From the NCBI GenBank assembly GCA_026874595.1, contig CM049307.1, positions 78,964,643-79,028,642 of the forward strand: a stretch of 64,000 bases of DNA, written 5' to 3'. The first letter of the stretch is position 1, and every line of letters begins with the position of its first letter. Positions 42,309 through 55,399 of the stretch are shown here, piece by piece. This DNA comes from Sipunculus nudus (lineage: Eukaryota > Annelida > Sipuncula > Golfingiida > Sipunculidae). Below the pieces are notes generated by a model that saw only the letters and a program-made list of their open reading frames with translations, was not told the origin of the DNA and did no database searches. The translations under genes were made by a program, and so were the position numbers.

Positions 42309-45300
42309 CTGCAAAAAATATGAAATTAAATACATTCAGTACCATAATACATTTTGTAAACAGTTAACTTATAATGTATTTATTAGCTCAGCTGACTCTT
42401 AGTCATCTAAGCTATAGTCGTGGTCCTTTAATGTCCATAAGCAGGGGACATTTTGAAACTGTTGGACCTAAAGAATCTGATATGTGACATACAGTAAATT
42501 GTCCCTTAGTTCTTCTACCAAACTGAAAACTAGGTCACCGTGATTTGGTTACTTTGAGAAATAAAGCGCAAACCTCCATTTTGCATAGAAAACCTATAGT
42601 AACACATAAAGACTGCTTATCATGAAATATCATCTGCCTCAGCAGAGCAGGGGATATTGTGATCAGCTCCATCCATGTGTCCATCTGTATGACCGTCATT
42701 TAACAACTTTATGCAATGCAATATCTCTAAGTTTTACTAGGATGGACTTCAAATTGTGGTAGCAGGTGCATCTTATTGGTCTCAAGAGCTGATTAGGTTT
42801 TGGTTTCACTTTAAAGATTTTTGGATTTTTTATGAATTTTTAGCTCAGCTAACTAACTATAAGTTATCTTGGCTATAGTCGTGACCCATTGTCCGTCGTC
42901 ATCCGTCCGTGTGTAGATGTGGCACGTTTTTAAACTGTAAGACCCAGGAATCCAAAATTCGGCATATTGTTAAATGTCCCAAGATCTCCTACCAAGCTGA
43001 AAACTGGGTCTTTGCGACTTTGTTCTTTTTAGAAATTCAGGAAAAACCTCAATTTTTTATTAAAAACCTATTTTCAAACTTCAGGACTTCCTAATATTAA
43101 AACCACTCATCTGTTTTTCAATTGATTCAATTGTTTACCCAAAATTAGATCTGAATTTTGTAAATTTCTAGATCAGCTGACTATAATTCATCTGAGCTAT
43201 AGTCGTGGTCCATTGTCCGTCGTCCGTCTGTCCGTAGATGTGGCACGTTTTGAAACCGTAAGACCTAGGAATCCAAAATTCAGCATAATGTTAGATGTCC
43301 CCAAGATCTCCTACTAAGCCGAAAACTGGGTCTTTGCGACTTCGTTCCTTTGAGAAATTAAGGAAAAACCTTATTTTTTATTAAAAAACATATTTTCACA
43401 CTTCAGGACTGCCTAATTTCAAAACTTAGCTGTTTTTCCTCATATTTACCATAAATATTCCTCTATACAGTTCCTACGTACATGCATGAAATTAAGTGTG
43501 TTAAGTTTAAATTCTTTAAGTTATGGGCCTGAACATAATGGACTTTGTAAAAAATCAGGAAAAATATTTACTCGTTTAACATGAAAAATTTTGAAACTAG
43601 AGTCAATTTTCCCAAGTATATAACTATGTTTAATTAAGATTCAATTGTTTACCCAAAATTAGATCTGAATTTTGTAATTTTTAGCTCAGCTGACTGAAAG
43701 TCATCTGAGCTATAGCGATCACTCTTTGTCCGTCTGTCTGTCTGTCCGTCTGTCTGTCCGTCTGTCTGTCCGTTAACCAGGCACAAATCGTAACCACTGG
43801 ACCTGGAATCTTCTAACTTGACATCCAGGGAGTACCATGAAAAATCTCCTTGGAAACCTGAAATTAGGTCTCTGTTACCCATAACCTCTGAGCTATGGGA
43901 CTCCGAAGTACCCCCCAGAAAAATGGAAAATTTGATAAAAGCTCAAGTATCTGAACAACTATTGCATTGATCACCATGATTCTGTGCATGGATATTGATC
44001 ATGGAATGTTTCATCAGTTTCTGCAGTCTGGTGGCGCGACCTATATTTTTTCGATTTTTACGATTTTTTTTTCTTTATTTTTGAGACCTCTTGAGATGTG
44101 GTCATCTGTTAACAGGGCACAAATTGTAATGACTGGACCTAGAATCTTCTCTCTTGAAATTCCGGGAGGCCCATAAAAAGTCCCTTTGGAAACCTGAAAT
44201 TAATTCTCTGTTACCCATAACCTCTGAGCTATGGGGCTCCGAAATACCCCCCAGAATAATGGAAAATTTGATTCAAAAGCTCCAGTATCTGAACAACTAT
44301 TGCATTGATCACCATGATTCTTTGCATGGATATTGATCATGGAATGTTTCATCAGTTTGGCGCCACCTGTATTTTTTTTATTTTTACGAATTTTTTTCTC
44401 TATTTTTGAGATCTCATAAGATGTGGTCATCTGTTAACATGGCACAAATCGTAACAACTGGACCTAAAAATCTTCTCTCTTGACATGCTAAGAGGCTCAT
44501 GAAAAGTCTCCTTAAACACTTGAAATTAGGTCTCTGTCACCCATAACCTCTGAGCTATGGGGCTCCGAAGTACCCCCTGGAATAATGGAAAATTTGATAC
44601 AAAAGCTCAAGTATCTGAACAATTATTATATTGATCACCATGATTCTTTGCATGGATATTGATCATGAAATGTTTCATAAGTTTCTGCATTGTGGTGATA
44701 AAAAAAGGAGGAGTTAATACAAACATTTGTTCATTGTTTTCCTGCCTCAGCAGAATTGGAGATCAGGTTTTGTCCTGTTTTATGTTGTTAATTAGTTGTA
44801 TTTCAACTGTATACATTTCATAAAAAATACATATATATTTAATAATATACATTATACAAAAAATAGATTCAATTGAACAAATGTGTAAACTACTGAAATG
44901 TCAACAGTTAATGAAAAATGAAAAAGCCAACTAATGACCATGGTAATAGTACAGATCATTTGTTCACAAACTGCTCACATGCTTCAGTTTCAACATTAGG
45001 AAACACATGGTCAGGTCACAAAATATTATTTGCAACAATTTCTTGCTCATCAATACAAACCAATCATAAAAACCAACCATGGCCTTTATTACCTCTTCCT
45101 CTTACACTTTATCTCCATTTGATATTATTTTAGATTTTTACCTTCAAGGTCAACTTCAGCTGAGCACAGTGACCCATGGGTGCCTTGTTTAAGTTATTAA
45201 CATAAAAATAAAATCAGTACCTTACTTTATGCCCAAACTTTGACCATGGCACTTTTTTTTCTGTAAGTACCATTGATTTCATTTTCACATCATGTAAACA

Positions 45301-48300
45301 TAAGTATTTTATTTGTTTAAATCTGAAATTTGAAAGTAAAAGCTTGAAAATTAGGCTAGTTATTGATTTTTTTCTTGAGGCTCTATTGTAGTCATTTGCT
45401 TTGATTACAGATGCAGGGTCCCACTCCAGGTCATTGGAAGTCAGCTATGCCAGGGTTTCTGAATTGTTACAGTCACTGGGGGAGATCCTCTGCCGTGACT
45501 GGTGTACAATTATTGTCATATCACCACTCAAATCCCCCCTCCCCCACAAACCCAACCCACCAAGTGTTATGCAGTGATTGTTATCATTACTTTCAGTCAG
45601 CTGAGCTATAGCGATCTCTCTTGGTCTGTCGTCTGTCTGTCCGTCCGTCCGTTAACAGGGCACAAATCGTAACCGCTGGGCCTGGTATCTTCTAAATTGA
45701 CATCCTGGGAGGTCCATGAAAAATCTCCTGGGAACCTTGAAATTAGGTCTCTCTGAGCTATGGGTCTCGTAAGTACCCCCCAGAATAATAAAAAAATTTG
45801 AAACAAAAATTTCAGTACCTGAATAACTACTGCCTTGACCACCATGATGCACTGTCTGGACAACTGATGCATTGATCACCATGATTTTTTGCATTGGTAT
45901 TCATCATGGAGTGTTTCATTCATTCCTGCAAACTGGTGGTGCCACATGGATTTTGTCGAACTTTTACGTGTTTTTTTTTCTATTTTTGAGACCTCCAAAG
46001 TAGTGCTCTTCTATTAACATGGCAGGAATTGTAACTATTCCACTTTGAATCTACTAACTTGATATCCAGAGAGATCCCTGAAAAATCTCTTTGGAAACCT
46101 ATAATTAAGTCTAGGTTACTCATATCCTCTGAGCTATAGGGCTCATAAGTACCCCCCAGAATAATTAAAAATTTGATACAAAAGCTGAACTATCTTGACA
46201 ACTAATGCATTGATCACCATGATTCTTTGCATGAATATTGATCATGGAGTGTTCCGTCAGTTGCTGCAAACTGGTGGTGCCACCTGTTTTTTTTTCTAAT
46301 TTTTACGAATTTTTTTCTCTAGTTCTGATACTTTTAAAGAAGCTGTCATCTGTTAACAGGGCACAAATCGATACTGCTAGACCTTGAATCTTCTTACTTG
46401 ACAACAAGGGAGGTCGATTAAAAGTCTCTCTGGAAATCTGAAATACAGTCTTTGTTACCCATATCCTCTGAGCTACGGGGCTCTTAAATACCCCCAAGAA
46501 TAATTAAAAATGAGATATAAAAACTCTGCACTAGTTTCCTTTGAGACTCTTTGACCAATCTCTCTGAAACCGAGCATAGTTGTTCCTTCACCTATGTTGT
46601 TGTGCCTAACAAAGACAGGTGGCACCACCAGCAGTCCTTTCTGTGCAGTAAAAATATGGGTGTCTTTTAGATAACAGCCCATATCTCAGGAAAAGCTCAA
46701 TGTATTGTGCTGAATGTTTGCATGTCCATAGATCTTGGATCTCTCTATCCCATATTTGCGACTGATGGGGCCATCTACAATACTTTTTGCATAGGGTCCA
46801 TCTGTGCATTTGCCATCTGTTTGTTTTAGTGGTTCTTCAATGTATTTGGGTAAAATTGTGCATGTTCTTAGATCCTCAACACCTACATCTTGTAAACAAG
46901 AATTGTGGTGCAGTCTGCAGTTGTTTTCGTGTGGCGTCCATCAGTACATTTGCTTTTGGTGAAAATTGCTCATATCTCAGGAATGGTTCAAGATATTAGT
47001 CTGAAATTTTGCATGTCCATCCATCTTGGAAAGTTTTCTCGTAAACCAGACAGGTGGTGCCACATACTTTCGCGGTTTGTAGAATAAATTAATGCCCTTT
47101 TCACAGGAGTGATTTGCTGTATTGGCCTGAATTGGTGCATACCCATAGATCTTCGACTCCTTCATCTTGTACTTAAGACTGGTGGTGCCATCTGCATGCC
47201 TACAATTGCTTTGGGTGAAAATTGCTCATATCTTAGGAGTGGTTCAAGATATCGGTCTCAAATTTTGCATGTCAATCTGTCTTGGAGAGTTTTCTCATAA
47301 ACCTGACAGTTCTAAAGACTTCACAAAATTCATGATTTTTTGGCACTCTGGCAGTCATTTTGCTCATTGTTCAACATTCCATGAATTCAGCTGAGCGCAT
47401 GGCCCATAGGCCACTAGTTTTCTCTATTTTTGAGACCTCTTTAAGATTTGGTCATCTGTTAACAGGGCACAAATCCTAAGGACTGGACCTAGAATCTTCT
47501 CTCTTGAAATTCCGGGAGACCCATGAAATGTCTCTTTGGAAACCTGGAATAAGGTCTCTGTTACTCATATTCTTTGAGCTATGGGGCTCTGAAGTACCCC
47601 CGGAATAATGGAAAATTTGATACAAAAGCTGAAGTATCTGAACAACTATTGCATTGATCACCATGATTCTTTGCATGGGTATTGATCATGGAGTGATTCA
47701 TAAGTTTTTGCAGACAGTTTTTTTTTTAGAATCTTCCATCATGACATGCAGGGAGGCCCATGAAAAGTCATCTTGGAAACCTGAAATTTCTAAACCACCA
47801 AATATGTAACAGATACATTTAAACTAATATTCGCTTTTGATTACATTAATCTCTATATGATAACATCTATTATTTATGACTTTTATGATCAATTTCAGCT
47901 GAGCACTGTGACTCATAATGCAGTATTTTATAAATATCTAAATAAGAAATATGTTGCTGCATACCATTGCTTCAGCCACTGCTGGGGTTATCTTTTGCTC
48001 CAACTGCACCCTCCCTTGAAGAGAGGCAAACGCATTAGGTCCAGAATCGCTGGGTCGAGTGATACTTCAGTATGGCTGCCAGCTGCAGACATCATTTGTC
48101 GCAGCAGACGATTATTTTCTTTAACATAGGTTTTTATTTCAACCAACTTCTCAAGTAATTGAGTAACAGAGCCTACAAATACATAGACACATCCATCTTT
48201 ATAAAAATTGTTCACTTTTTCAGCTCAGCTTTCTGCAAGTCATCTTAGGTGTAGTCATCTTCTTTCGGTCTGTCCATATCATTTGTCTGTTGAAAGGATG

Positions 48301-50371
48301 CCAATCAAAATTTTTTCAGAGAAAAAGATGTTAAAGAAGTTTCTTTTAGTGCTACTTTACATTGAGTACCTACAGTTATCATGAATGTACTTTAAAGACT
48401 AACAATTTTCCAACATTCCACTTGACAAGGGAAATTCTGTGCAGCACTACCAATTCAGTGATTGCCTCTTTTTTCTGCGATCACAGAAAATCAGTGCCAC
48501 CATTCGGTTCCCACAATAATTGAAAAAGTGTAGATATATAGAAATACACAGAGAGAAAGCAACAGGTTCTGTGAGGAATTAAGTCCAAGAAAGGATTTTA
48601 AATTTTCTTGAAGATTTAATTGTCATTTTCTGACACTCGAATGCAAATTTATCAACAACATACTGAATAAACTCCTGTTTTAGGAAGTTTCTGGTACCTC
48701 TATTCCTGCTTTCAAGGTCCGTACCGCAGCATCAAAGTCCTGTCGGACCCTATCAACAGTGGACTTTGACACTTTCACACCCAGGCAGTGACCCAAGTGG
48801 TTAAAACACTGCTCTGTCTGGCAATGTACGTGCAATGATCATTTTATCTTCTTCTTATTTCTTAATGCATCAGTTAATATTTATTCAAATTAACAACTGG
48901 CATACACGTTTGTGAAATTAAACATTGCAGACTTTCATACTAATTTAACCATGAAGTATATATTTTTGTAATATAAACTACATATTAACCTTAATATTGC
49001 AATCAAATCTGATATGACTAGAATTCATTTTATAAATCCTTTTGAATTGCGTTTCATTTACAATAAACCATACTATGAAGTATTTCTGTTCATACTTTTT
49101 TCTGTTACAATGAAAACAAATTATCTAAATTGAGAAAGACTTCCAAAATACGGTCAAAAGGTATTAGAGATATTAAGGTTTGACCCTTGACCTCCAAGTT
49201 TATCACCCAGGAAACAATGGCCAGGCGGTCAACAATTATAATGAATTCTCCTTTCACCTTCTCATCACTGGGCATGAAGCAATTACCTCTACAATTGTCA
49301 CAATGTAAAAGATATTGGCAGAAAGAACAACTTTCATAGCACATAGACATTTGATTTAAGTACAGCTTTATAGTCCACATATCAGAACCAGTGTGAATCA
49401 AGGATGGAAATTACTCTTTTCAACTTATCTAGTGTGCAGACATTTGAATAAACAACATAATATGTTGCCTTTCATGAATATTCTTTTATTTCCATCTTCC
49501 ATATAGTGGGGATTGGGTCCAATCAAGTTTATGGATTTCTTGGAAACACGATGATTATTGTAATATCATAGAGGGTTCACAATGTGTACCGACTCTGTAA
49601 GTGGAAAATCATGTGCTTTTAATATTACAGGTCATGTATGTAGACTATGATTGGGTTCTGGTTAAAACAAATAAGGATTATTTCACTGGATTATAAGCAT
49701 TACCATATGTGAGTTTCAGCATTGCTCAGTTCATACTCTGTAACGTAAATATCTGTTGGTTGTGAAGATAGAATAATGTCACAGCAACCTCTCAAATTCC
49801 AGGAATCAACGGGCTTATAGGTGTGTCGGAGCTGAAAGAGTAATTTAATTCTTTTCATGAAACGTGGAATACATTTTTAATGTAGACATGAAAGAATTAT
49901 TTTTTTCTAAATTATAGTATAAATTGAATATCATTTGCTGCCTTATATGTGCACATGTCATAAAGATATGACAATGAAAAGATTTTAAGTATATGCATTC
50001 CACTTAATTATAAACATTTTCCTAGCAAAAGAAAGCTCCATTAAATTGATCATTATTCTATATCACACACATGTATTGATATTAATGTTAAAACAGACAA
50101 GGTGACATTGCCGTAATGAACTAATGATTTAAGTTTGAATGCACAGAGATGCATAAAGGCACCATATACATAATTGTTTAGTTCAGAAATTCTTACAGCA
50201 TTATATAATCACACCTGAAAGAATAATAACAAAAATATCTTAAATGTGTCTGAAACCTTTCATGGATACTTAATAGCCACAGCTACCACTTACTGCTCCT
50301 CCACGTGCTGAGGTAACAGCTGCCTTCAAGACAACCATTAGCGTTGGTGCCGGTTCGGAAAGTTCAGACAT
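42149..50371 (-). CDS. candidate multi-exon host gene with DUF4806-like region (incomplete)
   Basis: Minus-strand exon candidates: 50371-50294 (ATG, MSELSEPAPTLMVVLKAAVT, donor GTAAGT); 49831-49704 (acceptor ctctttcag, in phase, VDSWNLRGCCDIILSSQPTD, donor GTAATG); 48817-48698 (LGVKVSKSTVDRVRQDFDAA, weak sites); 48172 to about 48018 (acceptor tatttgtag; coiled-coil-like VTQLLEKLVEIKTYVKENNR, then LMRLPLF); 42308-42149 (acceptor tttttgcag, LSGGRTIKDCIWNILPKVMT, AKSHNWAGLKEKSGF, donor GTAAGT). The last two match the order coiled coil, LPL, then W/NW.G...K..F of DUF4806 proteins. Exons 1 and 2 join in phase; later joins do not, so exons are missing or more than one gene is involved. A downstream exon below 42 kb was not found. 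Introns are filled with AGCTCAG elements. Confidence 0.4.
42384..43674 (+). mobile_element. three AGCTCAG-type left ends in series (second subfamily)
   Basis: Hairpin left ends at about 42384, 42841 and 43171 each lead into ctatagtcgtggtcc and gatgtggcacgtttt, a different internal sequence from the 340-bp family. They share the terminal hairpin but not the monomer, so they define a second subfamily or the parent element. Confidence 0.65.
43679..44700 (+). mobile_element. AGCTCAG element, left end plus about three monomers
   Basis: The left hairpin at 43682 is followed by a (gtccgtctgtct)n tract and then 340-bp monomers with ggtggcgcgacc (degenerate palindrome) and CTGTTAACAG. Confidence 0.75.
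44701..45585. other. no gene seen (possible intron sequence)
   Basis: AT-rich. Polypyrimidine-rich patches at 45090-45130 and 45530-45565; no frame with domain character. Confidence 0.4.
45590..47790 (+). mobile_element. AGCTCAG element, diverged monomers
   Basis: The left end is partly lost (cagtcagctgagctatagcg at 45593). Monomers with accumulating changes run to about 46520, then a more diverged block (46520-47400, different phrases such as gtggtgccac and aaaattgctcatatct) and a last normal monomer to about 47790. Confidence 0.65.
48222..48300 (+). mobile_element. AGCTCAG-type left end, degenerate
   Basis: agctcagctttctgcaagtc then atcttaggtgtagtcatct and ggtctgtcc: a short diverged left end just upstream (in gene sense) of the coiled-coil exon. 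Confidence 0.5.
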
Positions 50372-51558
50372 GTCTCGTGCAAACTAAATGAGAAGACATT
50401 CGCTGTGGTCACGCTGCCTTTACACTGGACAGCCTCCTTCCTCGCCATACGGGTTTCCTTCCGGATTTTCTTTGCGAGCTTTTCCTTGGTAAAAAGAAAC
50501 ATATGAATCTGCCTGGTTATAAAATGCACAAGCACTATCTCTTATATTCCGCATGTAAGTATATTGGTCAAGTTTATAACAAGTTCACGTATATGAAGGT
50601 TTATAGTGGTCACAGCTTCAAATGTTCACAGTCACGCAGTAAACAACCTCTAACGGGTGTCAGGGATATCATAACCGTGACTAACTAAATTTCTCATTTA
50701 TCGGGCTTTTCCCAAGGCCTTTGACTTTGTCCATATTATTTTTCTCTTCGTGTCCCTGGACATCACTTTCATTTTAAATTGTTTAAGTTATCACAAAGGG
50801 TGATATATATGTTACAGGCAAAATTCAAAGGTTTATTTTTCATATTAATAAATACTTATATTTAACAGTTGTGTAAATATATCATTACTGATTGCTTGTT
50901 TTTAATGCTTAATATAATTAACGTGGTTTTGTATATAATGTACTTTAAGTCAGTGAGCACACCATTGGTTTCCGTGTTTTTTAAAAGATGCAATAAAATC
51001 AACAAACGGTCCTAAAATCTGACTCTAAAATAGAAATGTCACTTTTTATTCTCTATTCTTTATTCTCGTGGAGGGGGGGGGGGGGTATTTAGATAATAAA
51101 ATATCCGCGTAACTGATGGTACATCACTAAATATTGTTTATATACTTGGCAGTATATTTCTACTGCCTATACTTCAAGATAATTATTATAGGTTTGGTGA
51201 TCACTGGGTCACGTTTGTTGTATTATTAGTGAGGATTTACTCGTAGCCTATACTGATTGTTTGATTGACGGTTATTTTATTTTCATGCACTTTTTGGGAG
51301 GTTATCAATAGGTCATTGAGCCTTTCAGTGAACTGCGTGTTATTTTGGTGACTTCTCCTCTTCCTCTATCCTTATTTCCTTCTTTTTTCATTTTTTTTAC
51401 TGCTGCCAAACCAAGGGTTGAAATAGTTTTGTCTTAATTGGCTGTTTCTCTTATTCGGTCTAACATGAAATGCAGGTATCACGTAATACCTTCAATGATC
51501 AAGTTACCGCAGCAAGTTTGGAGCTTTTATATAATATTTTTGATAACACACACACAAA

Positions 51559-51559
51559 G

Positions 51560-51626
<67 letters not shown>

Positions 51627-51646
51627 CAGAGAGAGAGAGAGAGATG
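51559..51646. repeat. (TA)n(GA)n microsatellite
   Basis: A TA run joined to a GA run with two CAGA interruptions. Confidence 0.95.
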
Positions 51647-52490
51647 ATGAAGTAGAAGAAGAAGAAAGAGAGAAGGGGGGGGGGGGGTAAATATGAAACA
51701 ATTAAGAAGTCCATTATATTTTCTTGAGTGCGTGTAAGTTCATTATATTTTTCTTGAGTGCGTAAAGGAGATACCACCTCCATAAATCCTTTATATTCAA
51801 CATCCAAGTAAACCTGGAAAGCAGGATGGAGTAAACAAGACCAGCTGTGACACTGAAATGTACAAGCCGGGTCAGGTGAGTGTTGTTAATTTCAGTGCCC
51901 TGGAGGGAAAGTACACCCGTACTAGTGTGTGATCGTTCCAATAAACCACGTGACACTAAATCTACACCACACTTGGGCATGCACACATATTTAGCTTAAA
52001 CATATCTCACTTGATGTGTCCTATACCTGGCATAGACCTCACATTAATCTAGGCAAGAAGAAGTTTAAACTTACTATTTTTACATTCAACTTTTTCAATA
52101 TTGGTTATAAACAGATTCCATGTACTTGTAATCAATAGAAAATATTCTGAATCCACGAAAAAATAAACTTTAAACACTTCTTTGGTTCTGACCCATTGGT
52201 GATATGTTTTATTTTGATTTTTACTCTGACACTAAAAACATTCCTGTTTGTCCTTACTTGTTCCTTGGCCTGCATTGACTACCTGTAAGATGTATAAATT
52301 TTCATGTTAACTTATGAAGTATTGCATGAACAAGTGCCTGCATACTTCACAGAACTAACTTCAATTATCAAAACTTCAAAATGTGGTCATCCGTTTTTCT
52401 GTCATTTAAGGTAAACCCTCAAGGAGAAAATCAGGGACACTTGACCTTGAAATTCCTCTTTAAATAATAATAATGAAAAAAAATTCACAG

Positions 52491-52496
<6 letters not shown>

Positions 52497-52541
<45 letters not shown>
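52497..52541. repeat. (TA)n microsatellite
   Basis: About 22 TA units. Confidence 0.95.
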
Positions 52542-52543
<2 letters not shown>

Positions 52544-53109
52544 ATTATGCATGGATCTTTTATATTCCGTTCCCTCAACCCTGTCCATCTGATTTTTCGT
52601 GATAACTTTTATACAAAGTTTACCTTTTTACCCCATAAGAAAATCACAGAAATGGCGATTACTAACAGCAACATTATACTTTCCTGTGTGTGGATTCCAT
52701 ATAATAAATTCAGAAAGAAATATGACTGAACACATGTACGGTCTTGCGGCATATCAGTGACGACCTAAGATAACTTGCTAAAACTAAATCAAATTGACGG
52801 TTAGTCAGTTTGTAGTGATGACGTCACACTGGTATTCGTAATAAGTATGGTACTCCGGCACCGCATGCGTCAATTTTAACCCCCCCCCCCCCCCCCCCCC
52901 CCATCAATAATTTTTTTTTTCAATAGAAACTTACCAATTTTGAGGTCCAGCCGCTCGGACATTTGGTTCAAGAAGATAAAATAATACAAATTTGATAAGA
53001 TTTCCTTTGTTATGTAGTGCCTTTACATATTTAGCAAAACAGTTCATTCTGTTATTTTTATGCTTTTCCCTGATCATATGACATTTTTAGCGAACCACAC
53101 AAAAACAAC

Positions 53110-53379
53110 TTAAAAACAATCGCCCTCGCGCCCGGAATTTTTAATTTTCTCTTCTCTATGGCGATAGTAGAGTTGACCTGTTCGCGCCACATAATATTTA
53201 AAGAGCCTGCGTAGGTTTGCTTTTTCATTTTTTGATATCCCACGGGTATATTTATTGTTAAGAACATAATCAAAGATAAGATCAGCGATTTCAGGTTTGT
53301 CTTGTGAAGCTGCACTTGAAATGCTTTGTATCAATTTATTGTCTCTCACAAGAATCCAAGTTAATCTCATATTATACAT
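53110..53379 (-). CDS. fragment resembling the pre-integrase region of KRBA2/GIN1-type proteins
   Basis: A minus frame ending at 53110 reads ADLIFDYVLNNKYTRGISKN then EKANLRRLFKYYVARTGQLY, YRHREE. The pattern Y.....K.EK.NLRR....Y....GQLYYR is typical of the N-terminal segment just before the zinc-binding integrase domain in KRBA2-like and GIN1-like, retroelement-derived proteins. The following HHCC domain is not found on this strand nearby. The open frame starts upstream of a Met at 53379, so the true start or splice site is uncertain. Probably a detached exon or remnant. Confidence 0.4.
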   Translation of the reverse strand: MYNMRLTWILVRDNKLIQSISSAASQDKPEIADLIFDYVLNNKYTRGISKNEKANLRRLFKYYVARTGQLYYRHREEKIKNSGREGDCF

Positions 53380-54089
53380 ATTTATTATATTTAATATACT
53401 TATTACTGCTTTATTTTTAATTGTGACTATTAGGAAACATCAAGCTCAGCTGCTGCATGCTGTCAATGTGGTATTCCACTCTCATATCCTGCCTGAAATA
53501 GAAGTATGGAACCACCAACAGCGACAGCTACCGATAATGACCGTTGTGATTTGCCTTCAGCGAACAGGGTGTGCAAATCCACCCCCAGGGAAGAAAAGAA
53601 GAACTGTAAGGAGGAAACACAAATGTTAAACATCAGCGCCTATATACCTTTGTAGGGTTTGTCAAACAGTGTGCGAAGACAGTGATCCCAATGCTGATAA
53701 CAGTGTTTGATGTTTTACCAATGTTTAACCAGTGGTTCCCCTGGGGATGTGTTGGGTTAGAGCATGATGTTTACGGTAATAACAACTGGTCCTGTAGTCA
53801 ATGTTCAAATAACCATTAGATTTTATAATAATTATATATACTTCTCATGTATCTTCATAAGGTACGAAACCGTCTGTGTAGTTTTTTATTTTGTCATCAT
53901 GTCATCCAGGATTGGAATCAGGTTCAGTTGGATGGTGTTCCTCGATATTGCAAACCACTGTATACGTTGTCAAAACATATGATAAATGTAAAATAAGTGG
54001 TGCTTTATGCTTTGTTAAAGACCTTTATAACACTTCATGAAATTGATTATAAACACAACCAAGTTTATGTTGAGTAAAAGATTACACAG

Positions 54090-54143
<54 letters not shown>

Positions 54144-54334
54144 TCAGCCTGCAATTGTATGTGCCTGTTGTTTATATATAAAAATGCACCTTTAACTGTT
54201 TAGGTAATAAATATAATATTGTAGTCTGCAGGTTGTTTCATTAGGCTTCCAGTGATCACTAGCACTATGAGCTTTTACTTTTTTTTGTTTTAGGTTAAAT
54301 ATTTTATGAGATGGATATTTTAAATAATGATCCG
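53380..54334. other. no gene seen
   Basis: AT-rich with a (TA)n tract at 54091-54140. A plus frame at 53297-53629 overlaps the KRBA2-like frame on the other strand and looks like its shadow. Confidence 0.45.
54091..54140. repeat. (TA)n microsatellite
   Basis: About 25 TA units. Confidence 0.95.
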
Positions 54335-54810
54335 CTATGTTACCATACCTATTGCTCTTTCTAAATGTATGCGGGCATTGGTAATGTGCTTTATTAAAGA
54401 AACAGCATATTTGTTTTGCTGATCCCAGCCTGAACTTGGAGTTGGTATATTCAGGTGGGCATGGCGCTGAAGCAAATCGCCTGCTATTGTAAAGCATCTG
54501 TCAGCTAGAATGACATCAGCTGCGTCAATTGTTTTCTGGAAGCCCGGGTCATGGACGACACCTGTGTCGCTTGATCTGCCTCCATACCCTGAAGACAGGA
54601 ATGGTAAGGATTCATTTGGAGATATACCAATCAAGTATTTAATGGTATTATGTTTCTTATAATCACTCCAGGTGAGTTGCTGCAGCTCCAGGTGGCGAGA
54701 CTTCTCTATGAAAACCTCAGTCCAGTCTACTGTGTACCTAAGATTTGGTTACTCCTGGTAAAGCTGATTTGGCAAGTGCTGCTTAATTGCCTCTTTGCAT
54801 GGCCAAAACA
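54335..54810 (-). pseudogene. DDE_4-type transposase (THAP/IS4EU-Harbinger group), broken by a stop
   Basis: The minus frame runs from about 54810 (WPCKEAIKQHLP) to 54335 with one in-frame TAA at 54749-54751. Motifs in order: RYTVDWTEVFIEK (first catalytic Asp, 54725-54727), TWSDYKKHNTIKYLIGISPN, FLSSGYGGRSSDTG, ILADRCF (second Asp, 54500-54502) and HLERAIGMV (Glu, 54359-54361). This is the DDE superfamily-endonuclease layout (DDE_Tnp_4) seen in THAP-linked animal transposases. All three acidic residues are kept, but the stop removes the upstream part. A possible THAP start lies at 55150-55226. Confidence 0.75.
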
Positions 54811-55149
54811 CCAGGGTTTTCAACTTCTTGTACAATAAACGGATCCAAGTGATGATTATCTTTGAGCAGAGACCTTGAGAAATACGAAACATGTGGCACA
54901 AAAGGCCGTTGGTTACACCTAACCGTAGCTTCAGAAGTACTTGGATAAGCTGTTTTTCTATTTAATTCATGAACGTATATGGCATTAAGAATAAATTAGC
55001 TTTAAATATATAAATTCTCATTTAATTAATTAATAGACATAAACCCCAGGGCCATACACACGTTTGTGTACAGTATAATACAAAATATAATGTAGCAATA
55101 TTACTATTAATACTATATAGTAAATAATAGTAGTGTGTTATACCTTCTT

Positions 55150-55226
55150 GAACAAATGAAGCCTCAACCTCCCAGTCAGCAATGAGTCGCCTATCATTAC
55201 TGCAGTTAAACGCGTTGCAGTGACCC
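55150..55226 (-). pseudogene. possible THAP-finger start exon of the same transposase
   Basis: The minus frame reads GHCNAFNCSNDRRLIADW between an AG at 55227-55228 and a GTATAA donor near 55145. C-x4-C followed by S/N resembles the first half of a THAP C2CH finger. The second C-x2-H pair was not located. Confidence 0.3.
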
Positions 55227-55399
55227 CACAAACTGTCACTATTAGGACAACTGAACGACCAATGTTCAAGCCGGCGCCGGGTTTGACAGCTGTTGGTTGA
55301 CATTAACCACCAAGCCATGTGCCAATGACCTCTGCGGTCAGACATGCGCACACCAAGCATGGAGAGGCCTATTATCATCAATAATTATAACTTACCTGT

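Larger units (their letters stand above)
50372..53109. other. no gene seen
   Basis: Contains G-run 51074-51085, (TA)n(GA)n 51559-51646, (TA)n 52497-52541 and polyC 52880-52902. A direct repeat aagttcattatattttcttg / agtgcgt occurs at about 51710-51765. Frames are short and lack splice support. Confidence 0.5.

Noticed and set aside
45606-45894. Open frames within the AGCTCAG monomers (many similar ones in 31-36 kb, 43-47 kb)
   Set aside because: Same frames recur only because the repeats do; they contain stops in sister monomers and no domain.
49105-49401. 98-codon minus frame with several Cys
   Set aside because: Cys spacing fits no zinc-binding motif, no acceptor in phase with the neighbouring exon; kept out of the candidate gene.
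51470-51807. Frames over the (TA)n(GA)n tract
   Set aside because: Pure microsatellite translation (Tyr-Ile and Arg-Glu or Ser-Leu runs).
54975-55381. 119-codon minus frame beside the DDE_4 remnant
   Set aside because: Apart from the short C-x4-C piece noted as possible THAP start, the frame has no recognisable domain and reads through a likely splice donor.
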